A stretch of 64,000 bases of DNA from Micromussa lordhowensis. Its lineage: Eukaryota > Cnidaria > Anthozoa > Scleractinia > Lobophylliidae. Position numbers and translations under genes: made by a program. Location: assembly GCA_964020085.1 (NCBI GenBank), contig OZ026605.1, forward strand, positions 28,443,098 to 28,507,097, in the 5' to 3' direction. This document shows positions 1-10,100 of the stretch, piece after piece (position 1 is the stretch's first letter; every line of letters begins with the position of its first letter). The notes beneath the pieces are model-generated. The model was given only the letters and a program-made list of their open reading frames with translations. It did not search any database and was not told where the DNA came from.

Positions 1-1185
1 CGAACACTTTTTTTCTTTTAACATATTCTTTCAACAACTTAACAACTCTTATATTAGTTTACAATCACCTAAGTACAGAATTAGTTTAAAGTTAGGAAAC
101 ATTTCCACTGCGCATGACACCTGGTTGGCGGGGAACAGAAGACACGAAGCCTCCTTTCAATAAATAACGCATCTTACTCCATTAGTTTGACTATATAACT
201 TAGAGTATTAATAATAATATTTAACCGAAGAGCACATATGGAAGTTTCGTTTAATTAAGTACTAGCATTGACTTTTCTAGAAGCACGATCTCGGTGGCAA
301 ATCATTTTTTCCAAATTTAAGTGAATTGTTTATACCAGTTTAAATTAAATTAGCTGCACTTGACAGGTGCTACCATACTAAGTTAATGGTCGTTTCAGAG
401 TAAGTAACCCTGAGGGTCTAGACACCAACAGACATAACTGTTAAATATCTTGTTCTATTTATAGACTTTCTAGATCCTCTCAACTTTTCAAGATGGCATC
501 CGTTGTGGATATCAAAATCCCCACCCACATGCGCTTTACGAAGTCTAATTCCCCTGGGTTCCCCGACCCTCCCATCCTGGGGCAAACCATTGATAGGTGC
601 ATTAAATTTATTCCATCTAAGTTCTATCTTGTGTGCTGCAAAGCGTTTAGTGCTCTCATTAAAACTTAATGGTATTGCCAAGCAGAAAAGTTTTTTCTCA
701 GATTTGAAACTTCGTATAGCTTTGTGACTTACCGTCCACATTCGTGGCTTGATATACTCAGCAGCGTTACACCAGATGTGATAGCGGTGTGATGGCGTCA
801 CGATAATTGACAAGTCGCTTTTCGCAAATCGAATTTACCGATATGTTTCTTTATCTTTTGACAGGATGCATCATGAGACTGCTTGATAAAGACTTTTGTG
901 AAACTCTGATTGAGTTGCAATGAAAAACCTGGATCTACTATTTTTATGCCGCGGTCGCGTGACCCGGCCTCGTGTGTGGTGTCACATGAAGTGATACTTT
1001 CCGTGAGGAGGAAGAGGACCAAGGCCAGAACGCGCTAGTTTCCTGTCCAAACGTGGGTTTTATGTGTGTACTAGCGTCACTGTGCTTTGGAAAATCACTT
1101 GCTCTATGGGAAAGGCGAGTTTCTGTCTGTTACAGAGACTTGTGTACAAAGCTAAAGTTCTCTATCACGATAAACTAGTCCAGTC

Positions 1186-1375
1186 GTAGTCAATCGATAA
1201 ACCGATATTGATCGATAATAATCGATGTTAATCGAATATTGACATCGATTGCCGATAGCAATCGATGAAGGAAAAAGTTGTGAGTTATCGATTATTATTG
1301 ATTACCGATAGCGATTGATTCATCGATTGGTATGGATTATTATCGATTGTTTATCGGAAATTATTTTACAAACTA
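1186..1375. repeat. ATCGAT-rich repeat, copy 1
   Basis: A tract rich in ATCGAT and its variants starts CGTAGTCAATCGATAAACCG. It includes ATTGACATCGATTGCCGATA and AAAGTTGTGAGTTATCGATT, all shared with the copy at 3641, same orientation. It is internally palindromic. Confidence 0.75.
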
Positions 1376-2284
1376 CACTGATAAAATGTTTGACAACATT
1401 TGTTTGTAATGGTTTATTGAGTCATTTAATCATACCCTGACAAATTAAAAAAGCAAGTGACACACTCGAACACCAACCCACGGTCTGCCAGTACCTAACG
1501 CATGCGCACAGCCATATCACCCGGGCAGTGGCAGCCATGGACAGCTGCTTCAGCCTTTCTGGGCTTCATCAGCATGGCATACATGTAGCTGTCGGGCAGA
1601 AATAGGACTTTAAAGCACTAGGTAGTCTGCCTATACAGCCTATACTACTGAGAATGATGACGATGGATCCGAAATGACTTCGAATTCGATATGGTAGCTC
1701 TAAAATTTACTCTGTAAATATGTTACTATGTAACAGAGGTAAAGTCGAAAAGCAAAAGATGCTTATTCAAATTACACGAGGGCCGTGAAGCTGTGAAGCG
1801 TTCTCCAAGGAAACCAATTTTGATGTAATGAAATTCAGACGTAAACTGGACTTTTCTTGAACGACACACCGGCCGTGTCTCAGAGAACAAGGTTTACAGA
1901 ATTGAAAGCTGTCAGGAAACTTGGACCACCCTAAAATACAACAGCAGATTTCAATAATTTAGAAATATTTCGAAAATGAAAGTCAACGCCGCACATTACA
2001 CTCTACCCATGCGTTCCATTTTCATTGAATTACAATAAGGACCTTAAGCAATGACGACAGCGGCGCCAAGGACGACGCCTAGAAAAAATAAATTCATATT
2101 TTACCGTCGAATTTCGCAGATGCCTAGATCTGTTCAGTATCGGTCTTAGAAATTGCACGAGCTTTATATATAATGCCAGCATTCAATTCCAAAAGAAAAT
2201 ACGAAAAATTAGCTTCCGTTGTTCACGTTCTCCAAGATACGCAGAACTTGGTTATTTTATATTGTTGTTTTGCAGAGGACGGCG

Positions 2285-3052
2285 TTGGCCGAACACAGTT
2301 TTCAAGTGCCTATGTCTAATTCACCATAACTTTTAAACTATTTATGCTTTGGCGCCCATTTTTTTGCAAGAGTCAAGGCTGATTACAGAAGTATTTATTC
2401 TCACATTTTGACTAGGGTGTGTGCTGTTGCCATGGCAATGGGGCTGGTTAAAAACAAGGCTTAAATAATGGTTTTTGTTTATTTAAAAAGGATCCAGTCG
2501 TTAGATTGTTTTTATATTTGGCACTCTAAGAATTGATATTAAATCCCTTCTGTCAACACGGTTCTAATAAAATTTTGACATAGGCGATTTTCGTAATTCG
2601 CCGTTAATCGTTTTATGTATTATTAAAAATCCCCTATGTCAAAATTCAGAGTGTTTTGATAGATCATTCACGTGGTCTCTGATCTATTTTTCTGCCAAAT
2701 TTCTTGAAATTCTAACGACTGGATCGTTAGAACTCGGCATGTTTCTGCTAAAGCAATCGGTCTCAATTTTTCGAGCAAATGCGCATGCGTTGCATTTAAC
2801 TGGGTTCTTTTCGGTAACAAACAAAACCTGAAAATTGCTGGGTTCTTTGCATCGTCACCTTTTCTAGCATATCTGTAATAAAAGACTAAAGCCATCAATA
2901 CACTGCGTTCAATTATAGAGAAAATTAACACAGATAGTGCGGGTGTTGAGTAAATAAAATGATCGCTCTACTGACGGCATGTTTGTGAAATCCTTGTGCA
3001 CGTGTTAAATATTGCATCAGCAAAAGCACGTGCGAAAACTGTGTTCGGCCAC
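2285..3052. mobile_element. Non-autonomous DNA transposon with TIRs GGCCGAACACAGTTTTC
   Basis: Left end at 2288 and inverted right end ending near 3050 share GGCCGAACACAGTTTTC. Inside are two further inverted repeats (GATCCAGTCGTTAGA with TCTAACGACTGGATC; TTTTGACATAGG with CCTATGTCAAAATT), so it folds into nested hairpins. Confidence 0.65.
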
Positions 3053-3218
3053 CTTAAAGATTTATAACGCACGTGCACAGCTATTGTTCTGCTCATGAAA
3101 CCTTTTGTTTCATGGCGTTCTCGTTGCCACCGAGGCTTGCTTAAGGCTCGTAATATTTAGAGAGGAAGCCACATCTACGTTAGCTGGTTTTCATGTGCGT
3201 CCTATCATGCGGTCGAAT

Positions 3219-3452
3219 AGACCATTTTACAGTTGTTGGCAAAGTGACCTGGCCTCTGACTGGCAGCGAGGCTGGAGTTGACCTTGTTTTGATACAGACC
3301 TCTCTGCTTTTATTGTGCAAATCAAGTTGTTCTCATGCTAACTAGTTGACATTTACATGAGAAAAGCTTGAAGGTCTGTATCAAAGCAAGGTCACCTCCA
3401 GCCACGCTTGCATTCATGGCCAGGTAACTAAGCACACAACTGTAAAATGCCC
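3219..3452. mobile_element. Hairpin MITE with about 80-bp arms
   Basis: Outer ends are ATTTTACAGTTGT and ACAACTGTAAAAT. The arms share a GGCTGGAGTTGACCTTG-like and TTTGATACAGACC core in inverted orientation. Confidence 0.65.
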
Positions 3453-3562
3453 TATTGGAATTTGGAGTGTTGGTTTTTGTGGAGGGCGGAAAACTGGAGA
3501 ACCCGGAGAAAAACCCTCGGAGCAAGGCGAGAACCAACAACAAACTCAATGACATATGCTAG
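3453..3562 (-). repeat. Fragment of tRNA-headed SINE (body only)
   Basis: On the minus strand, the sequence TTGGTTCTCGCCTTGCTCCG then GAGGGTTTTTCTCCGGGTTC and CCTCCACAAAAACCAACA matches the body of the SINEs at 59244 and 14576. The tRNA-like head is missing. Confidence 0.65.
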
Positions 3563-3640
3563 TGGTGGTCACAATGAACAGCCGCCTATCCGATCTCACC
3601 ACTTTCAAGATTTAGTACAAAAAAGTGTTGTTCTGACGGC

Positions 3641-3795
3641 GTAGTCAATCGATAAACCGATAATCGATATTAATAGAATATTGACATCGATTGCCGATAG
3701 CAATCGATGAAGAAAAAAGTTGTGAGTTATCGATTGTTATCGATTACCGATAGCAATCGATAGCGATTGATTATTATCAATTGATTGCTGCGCGG
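3641..3795. repeat. ATCGAT-rich repeat, copy 2
   Basis: Second copy of the repeat at 1186, about 2.45 kb away in the same orientation. It keeps the start CGTAGTCAATCGATAAACCG and the central GACATCGATTGCCGATAG block, then diverges. Confidence 0.75.
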
Positions 3796-4334
3796 CCGTC
3801 CGATTTATTATCACTTGTATGATTACAGACCGAATTGGACCCCACTCAGCCCTATTACCATAAAATACAGGCACCATATAGTGTAAAAATAACGTAGCGA
3901 AACATAATAGATATAATTTAATCAGAGCTGACGCGGTCATTTAGCCAGGTCTAATGTGTTGGTGGCTTTTACTGCTAACGGTAAATTCATTTTCCTTACG
4001 GTTAGCAGAAATCTTAGAAATTAATTACCATTGTTTTAAAAAGTTATAGATTAACTTTCACTGTTTAAAACAGTTAAAAAAGTATTTTGCTTACTGTAAA
4101 ACATAACATTCCAGGACGGAGAAAGGTGTTGTTATAAGAATTGTAAACTAATATACTTACAAGCCACAAGACAAGACGCAAAAAAGTCTTGTCAAGAGAT
4201 CTTAACACTGTCATTTTCGTGGCTAAAATATTTTTACGGTTAACATTTTTTACGGTTGAAATTTACCAATTTTTATGCCTAACCACTAACGCTTAAATTT
4301 TTGGCTCGTTTTACAACTAACGGTTAACCCATTG

Positions 4335-4378
4335 AGATTAAGGGTTAGGTTAGGGTTAGGTTTTAGGGTAAGGGTAGT
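4335..4378 (+). repeat. Short telomere-like tract
   Basis: Tandem-like GGGTTAGGTTAGGGTTAGG followed by TTTTAGGGTAAGGG resembles the metazoan telomere repeat TTAGGG. Too short and irregular to be a telomere; more likely an interstitial tract. Confidence 0.5.
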
Positions 4379-4619
4379 CGCCTAGGGAATGTTTTCAGTG
4401 CAACTAATTGAGCCGGCTCACTTGGAACTAAGCTGACCAATCAGAACGATAACTGAAAAAAACCTGTATGAAGTAGTATTCAACCATCTGGAGTTATGAT
4501 TTACATTAGACTAAGTAATGAAATGAAAATTCATATCAAAACAAACTCTGCAAAACTGCAAACCTGCACTAGTTCAAAATGTCCCAACAAAAAGATTACC
4601 AGTCACGTCACATCACACT

Positions 4620-5078
4620 AGGATTCTTTTAGCCTATTCCAGGCTCTCGGTAGTTGGGGACGAGCGAAAACGAGGGAGAAAAAAAACGAGGGAGGACTAA
4701 GGCGAGGAGCGGCGGGAGAGCCTGTAAGACATTTCTTTAACGACCCTCTTCTGGTATAGCAGGAGCTGCTATACCCTCTGATTGGTCAATTTTGACAGTA
4801 CTGTCAACACTCCGGCGGTTACCTCATATCTTGTCAATCAGGCCGCGCTCGCCATCTTTCTGATTGACAAAATATGAGGTAACCGCCGGAGTGTTGACAG
4901 TACTGTCAAAATTAACCAATCAGAGGGTATAGCAGCTCCTGCTATACCAGAAGAGGGTCGTTAAAGAAAGTCTTACAGGCTCTCCCGCCGCTCCTCGCCT
5001 TAGTCCTCCCTCGTTTTTTCTCGCTCGTTTTCGCTCGTCCCCAACTACCGAGAGCCTGGAACAGGCTAGGATTCTTCT
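4620..5078. mobile_element. Foldback element with about 200-bp arms and probable target-site duplication
   Basis: Arms from about 4631 and ending at 5067 are near-perfect reverse complements, meeting around a short GC-rich spacer near 4845-4858. Termini read AGCCT and AGGCT. The flanks are AGGATTCTTTT (4620-4630) and AGGATTCTTCT (5068-5078), a direct repeat with one mismatch that abuts both ends. A 9-11 bp duplication would fit a Mutator-like foldback MITE. Confidence 0.8.
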
Positions 5079-5083
5079 AGAAA

Positions 5084-5317
5084 ATGGCAGCACTTTTCCG
5101 AAGGTTTAGTCGAGGAGTCAGAAAGGACAGATGAAATAGAGTTTCTAGCCTGAAGAACATACTGGAAGAAAGAAAACCAAATACAGCAGGCATAAAAAGA
5201 GTTCAAAGCATTGATCGCTTTCATTTCACTGGCGAAAATAATTCTGATGCTTCACCCAAAAATAGAGCATGGACAGATCCAACAAACACGTCTGATGTCA
5301 GCGACAAGATTGGATGA
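5084..5317 (+). pseudogene. Broken coding-like stretch (unrecognised), one internal stop
   Basis: From ATG, 77 residues are interrupted only by TGA at codon 17. It starts MAALFRRFSRGVRKDR and continues with a charged, exon-like stretch (LKNILEERKPNTAGIKRV). I do not recognise the family. It begins just after the right end of the 4631-5067 foldback. It could be a retrocopy fragment, part of a transposon, or chance. Confidence 0.3.
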
Positions 5318-6360
5318 AAGATTGGCAGGTAGGGTGAAAAGTTCATTTTGGAGCAATAATCAAGCTTGGATTTTATAGACAGATGCTAACGTCGAGCACA
5401 GGCAAGGGGAGAAAGTCCTTTTGTTCCCGATGGCTTTACATTGGACCAAAACTCCGATTTAAATCGGGTCATTTTCAGTGTTGGATGCAGCAACATTTTC
5501 GAGTCAGTTCCCAGACTAGAGCACAGCCTTGGGACAATTAATCGTGACGTGCCCTTTCAATATTCAGAACCAATGTGTTTGTAGCTCCATCAGAAACTGT
5601 ATCGTTATGCTAATGAGGTAAATATTGTGAACAAAGATTCTCTAAGTTTCAAGGCACAGGAAGAGACACCACCCTCAGGAAAAAAACGTCACTTTGACTA
5701 CTTTCAAAGCTCACTAAAAATCAAAGCAAATGAATTTCATCTCACTACACTTTCCAGTTCAAAGAACATTTTTATTGTCATTTAAGACGAGCTGAACTGT
5801 TAAATTCTATGTAAATGTTTACGTTAGTTTTTTTCCTTCAAGTTTTAAAAATCATACTATGCTTATATCTCCTATTGTTAAACGTTCAAACACGGACGGC
5901 AAACTAATTGATAAGCCGTTGAATGCTTACGAATGAACAAAATTCACCATAACGTTCTAAAAAGGTATACATTTGCTTGTTTATTTACGTACCGAAAAAA
6001 ACCTAATGACAAGTAGGGATTAATACTCTTCTACTCACGTTTACCAAAAACTCAATTGTACGCTAAATATAATTTCACCTATATTGCGGTTTCGTTCAGT
6101 AACAGCTGCGCTATGGGCAACTTGAATCGCTTTACAGTTGCTGCTCCACCCACTAAATACAAGCTATGTACATATATGGTTACCATTCCCTCACTGAATC
6201 GCTGACGCAGCGACGCCTGGGAAGTGATTGGACTTAAAAGCTCAGAGTGTAAAATGATTGGCTACCTTGTTTTCAAATATTTACAGAGTTTACACTGTAT
6301 AGAGACGTCGAATTGGGTACCAGCGCTGTTAGACAGCGCTGAAATTCAAAGATATGTATA
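5318..6360. other. Downstream flank of the cyclase gene: no gene seen
   Basis: No recognisable protein, RNA or palindromic element between the broken coding-like stretch and the cyclase polyadenylation signal. Confidence 0.5.
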
Positions 6361-6367
6361 ACTATCT

Positions 6368-6373
6368 TTTATT
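6368..6373 (-). terminator. Probable polyadenylation signal (AATAAA) of the guanylate cyclase receptor gene
   Basis: First AATAAA on the minus strand downstream of the stop codon at 6853. Implies a 3' UTR of about 500 nt that would include the degenerate 20-bp tandem array at 6542-6780. Confidence 0.5.
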
Positions 6374-6541
6374 GCAAATGTCTACAACGATATGGAAATT
6401 GAGAGACCAAGTTGGCCTTTCTGGTCGAATAGCACTATAAGTTCTTTGTTTCTAACAATTCTGTAAACACTTTCTATTTTTCGTAATCCAGCTACAAATG
6501 GGAAGCGTTTGTGTAAACAAGAAAGATCTCGCCGGCGACAA

Positions 6542-6780
6542 CCCGCGTATTTCCGTGAAATCCCGAATAAACATCTCAAGCATTTCGTAAAGATCTCGCG
6601 CATTTCCGAAATATGCTCAGCTATTCCGAGACTTCTCGAGGACTCCGAAACATCTCCGGTGCTTCAAAAACTTCCCGAGCAATTCAGAGTTAACTCGAGC
6701 ATTTCCGAGGCACCTCGACTACTTCCGAGCCATTCCGAAACACCTCGAGTATTTCCACTATAATCCGAGTATTCCCTCGC
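6542..6780. repeat. Degenerate tandem array, unit about 20 bp, in the predicted cyclase 3' UTR
   Basis: Roughly a dozen diverged units resembling CTCGAGCATTTCCGAGACAT (plus strand) follow each other with 19-21 bp spacing. CTCGAG and TTCCGA are the best-kept parts. No protein is supported on either strand here. Confidence 0.7.
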
Positions 6781-6852
6781 CTCTGTCGATATCTAATCGA
6801 TAACACAACATGCAAAGAAATCGCGAATCAGCGCTGTCTAAACGAGCAACAG

Positions 6853-7122
6853 TCATACAGTCGTCTGGTTTAGCAAAGCCGCCGACTCTCCGTCTGTCTT
6901 GTGCCATGATTTCTTTGTCGGGCTGGGAGAATTTCCCTTTATTGAGCGTCGTAAGGAATCGGTTCTTTTCAGATTAAGCGAGCTGTTGGAGCCGAAGTTA
7001 TGGCCGGGAGCGTTGAGATAGTTCATAAACGGTTGCCCGTTAGGGTGAAGAAACTTGTTTACTTTGCAGCTCGGGCGCTTGACAGCGCTTATTAGCCAGT
7101 ATGTTTTGCACGTGCCTTTACC
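6853..7122 (-). CDS. Guanylate cyclase receptor exon 23: end of catalytic domain and C-terminal tail
   Basis: Residues 1068-1156 and the TGA stop. [10 protein letters not shown] closes the catalytic domain. The tail is Ser/Lys-rich ([13 protein letters not shown]) and ends QTTV, which fits the class I PDZ-ligand pattern. Confidence 0.94.
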   Translation of the reverse strand, partial: GKGTCKTYWLISAVKRPSCKVNKFLHPNGQPFMNYLNAPGHNFGSNSSLNLKRTDSLRRSIKGNSPSPTKKSWHKTDGESAALLNQTTV

Positions 7123-10100
7123 CTGTAAAGAAACAAAGAGAACAAAATATCATGACAACTTTTGCCTTCACTACACAACCGAACAGACTTAAGGTTATGA
7201 GGCATAGGCGCGTTGGTCAGCCAAACGATTGGAGAGGCTCACCGTAGAATGTCACAAGTTTCTCGACCGTCTCTTTTTACAAGCGTACTAACCATGAACC
7301 TTCGCGTACTCGTTCGCACCCACTTCTGTTCCGTGTCGACAAAATATTCATTGATGTCAATAAATTACTGAGAAATTGCACAATCAGACGGCTTTTGCTA
7401 CACATTGCTAAGCATCATTGCAGGACCTACTAATGCTAATTGCTGATTGGCTGTAAGAATGTGAACGCCTTCAAGTACAGTAAAGGGGTTCCCAAAACAA
7501 CAACGACAAAAGCAACACAAGAACGCAAACATCTTATTTTACTTCATTATATTTTCTTACTTTTAAAAACACTTCTCCTCTTTCTTCGACTTGAAAGCCG
7601 CCCAGGTCATCAAGAATTGCTTTCGTAGTTTCACTGATGTGAATACGGAGAGCTGCAACATCAAATAATGAACAACCATGAGAATCGATAGAAGACTAAT
7701 TTCTCGTCTCCGAGCAGCCAATTATTACTCCTGTTTATTATACGGACAAACTGAACAAGGTTTCGGCGATCAACAGAAGATATGCAGCATTTTCCGTACA
7801 TTTTTTAAAATTGTCCGAAAGTCACTCGAACGCTTCCGTTCTTTTACCAAATACCTCCGAACACTGCCAGAGATTTACGACAGCCAAAAATGTGTCGACT
7901 GACTCATCGACACGGCGAAGTTTGCTTGGTGATGAGCATTTAATTTCCCTTCAAATTGTCAATACAACGACAAACATGAGAAACAAGAAACTAATCACCA
8001 TGAGGGGAAAAAATATCGCAACAAGTTACCACATTAGGGTCTAACTAATTTGCAGACGAAAGGGGAACAGATACAAACCTTCTCCGTTAGATTCCATTCT
8101 TGAAGCAGTGTTGACCGTATCACCAAACAGACAGTAACGAGGCATGGTGTTACCAACTACACCAGCAACACAAGGACCTGTGATAAAGAACAGTATGAAC
8201 AATCCTGATCAAAACAAATTCACATCCAAGACAGGGACAGTGGAGCACGTGGAGGGGTGAGTAGGGTTGGCAGTCTATCGCATGAACCCAAGAACATACT
8301 AAATGACATAATGAGAGGCAAATAATGAGACAATGCGCATTTTCGTGTTTTGCAGTATACGCTTTACGTCTATCAATAGAACCTTATCTGGGAAAGTGGA
8401 ATGGGCTTGTATTTTCCACCAGCGAAATTCAAGATAGTAGCTGATACAAAACAAAACAGAAACATAATTTTCGTGTCATACACAGGGCATCTCTCTCGGG
8501 GAGCATTTTTGCCGAGTTTCAAATCGTTTCAATAATTACCGCTATGAAGCCCAACTCTAAGCTTCAACTGATGGTCCGGTTTGTGTCGAACTTTGAAGTC
8601 ATTCTTCACAGCTTCCACAAGGTGCAGTGCCATCCGGGATATTTCACCGGCATGCTCGTGGCCATTTCTGATTGGCAGGCCCGATACAACCATGTACGCG
8701 TCGCCAATTGTCTCAACCTGAATAAACACAGACTAGCCTTCAGAGAGTATCAAGAAAACATTGCAATCATTCATCGTCGGCACTAAACGCAGCAATATTT
8801 TAGTGATATACTGAGTAGCAGAAGTGTCATAATCTATTTCTTCAATGGCGGCAGGTCATCACGCAAGTTTGTCGTTCGAAGTCCCTGTCAGCGAACACCG
8901 GCGGCAAAAACATGCCCAGTGGTGCCACCGTTCACCGCTCGGAGGAAAACAAACACAAAGAAAGAGAACAAAACTTTTGATTTTTAATATCAAAAAAAAC
9001 TTCAAGTACGTTTGAATTAGGTTTGTTTTCTTACTTTGTACACGTCATACTCTTGAATGATGTCATCAAACAACGTGTAAAGATCATTGAGGAGGGTGAC
9101 AACCTGCAAGAAATGACCAAATGAGAATGAATGAGCTGTCTGCTTTGTCAAGCTTCATACAGATCGTCATCGTATTTCTCCATTTCGTTCCCAGGCTCTC
9201 TCTCTCCAATGCCGCCCTTTGTTGTTGGGAGAAAGACCCTGGTTGCGGCTGGTCAAGTGACCACCCAGAATCTTGGTGGGAAAAAGATCTGTTGGGCGAG
9301 AGGGGTGGCAGACTGTTTTGATTGATTGTTGCTGTGGCAAACGCTGTGGGTTTCAAAGCCTTGAGTAGTCGCTAAAAACTACCCGCTCTATTGGAGTTCG
9401 AAGTCGAATTTTGGCGATGAAGAATGCTGCATTAAAACGTCACGTACCGAACTGGCAAGTTAAATTTATCCCGAGAAATGCGAAGTTATGAGAACCTCAT
9501 AGTAATCACCAGTACTACCTTTCAAATGCAATGTTAAAATGCGTGCACTCCTATAAAGACTTGAGCGTCATTATGTCAAGCGATGTATCATGGTCAAATC
9601 ACGTGGACGCTTCAGTAGACAAAGCAAAAAAAGTGCTGGGCTCACTGAAGCGTACAATTGGCAGCAAGAACTGAGGAATCTTCTCAATACTTTACAGATC
9701 ACTTGTAAGACCTCTATTAGAATATGTAAGCCCGGTATGGTCACCCTACTGTCAAAGACAAACTGGCCATTGAAAGCATACGACCAACAGCATCAAGAAT
9801 TGCCCTTGGGCAAAAACGACGTGAGATGTCATCTGCATCAGGTTAATGTAAGTTTATATTTAGGCAGATGTTTAGACACGGTTCCTTGACAGATCCAAGA
9901 AATATTTTTTTTAAAAAATAGCAACTAAAACCTCGTTTTATAAAGCGAACAATGTGTCGTGAGGTTCATTCAGGCAACACGAAATGTAAACAGCAAAACA
10001 GTTTTACTTGTTACTAATTAGACCGGCTGGAATTGAAATCAGAGTGATACTTCAATACGCTGGATATATACAGATTTATTTCGTTTGTCCTGTATGAAGC

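Noticed and set aside
418..813. 131-residue open frame on the minus strand
   Set aside because: No family resemblance, no splice context and ordinary composition; likely chance.
6509..6763. 84-residue plus-strand frame with repeated SE-P-R-L pattern
   Set aside because: The apparent protein repeats come from the degenerate 20-bp DNA array; period 20 is not a multiple of three and there is no homologue.
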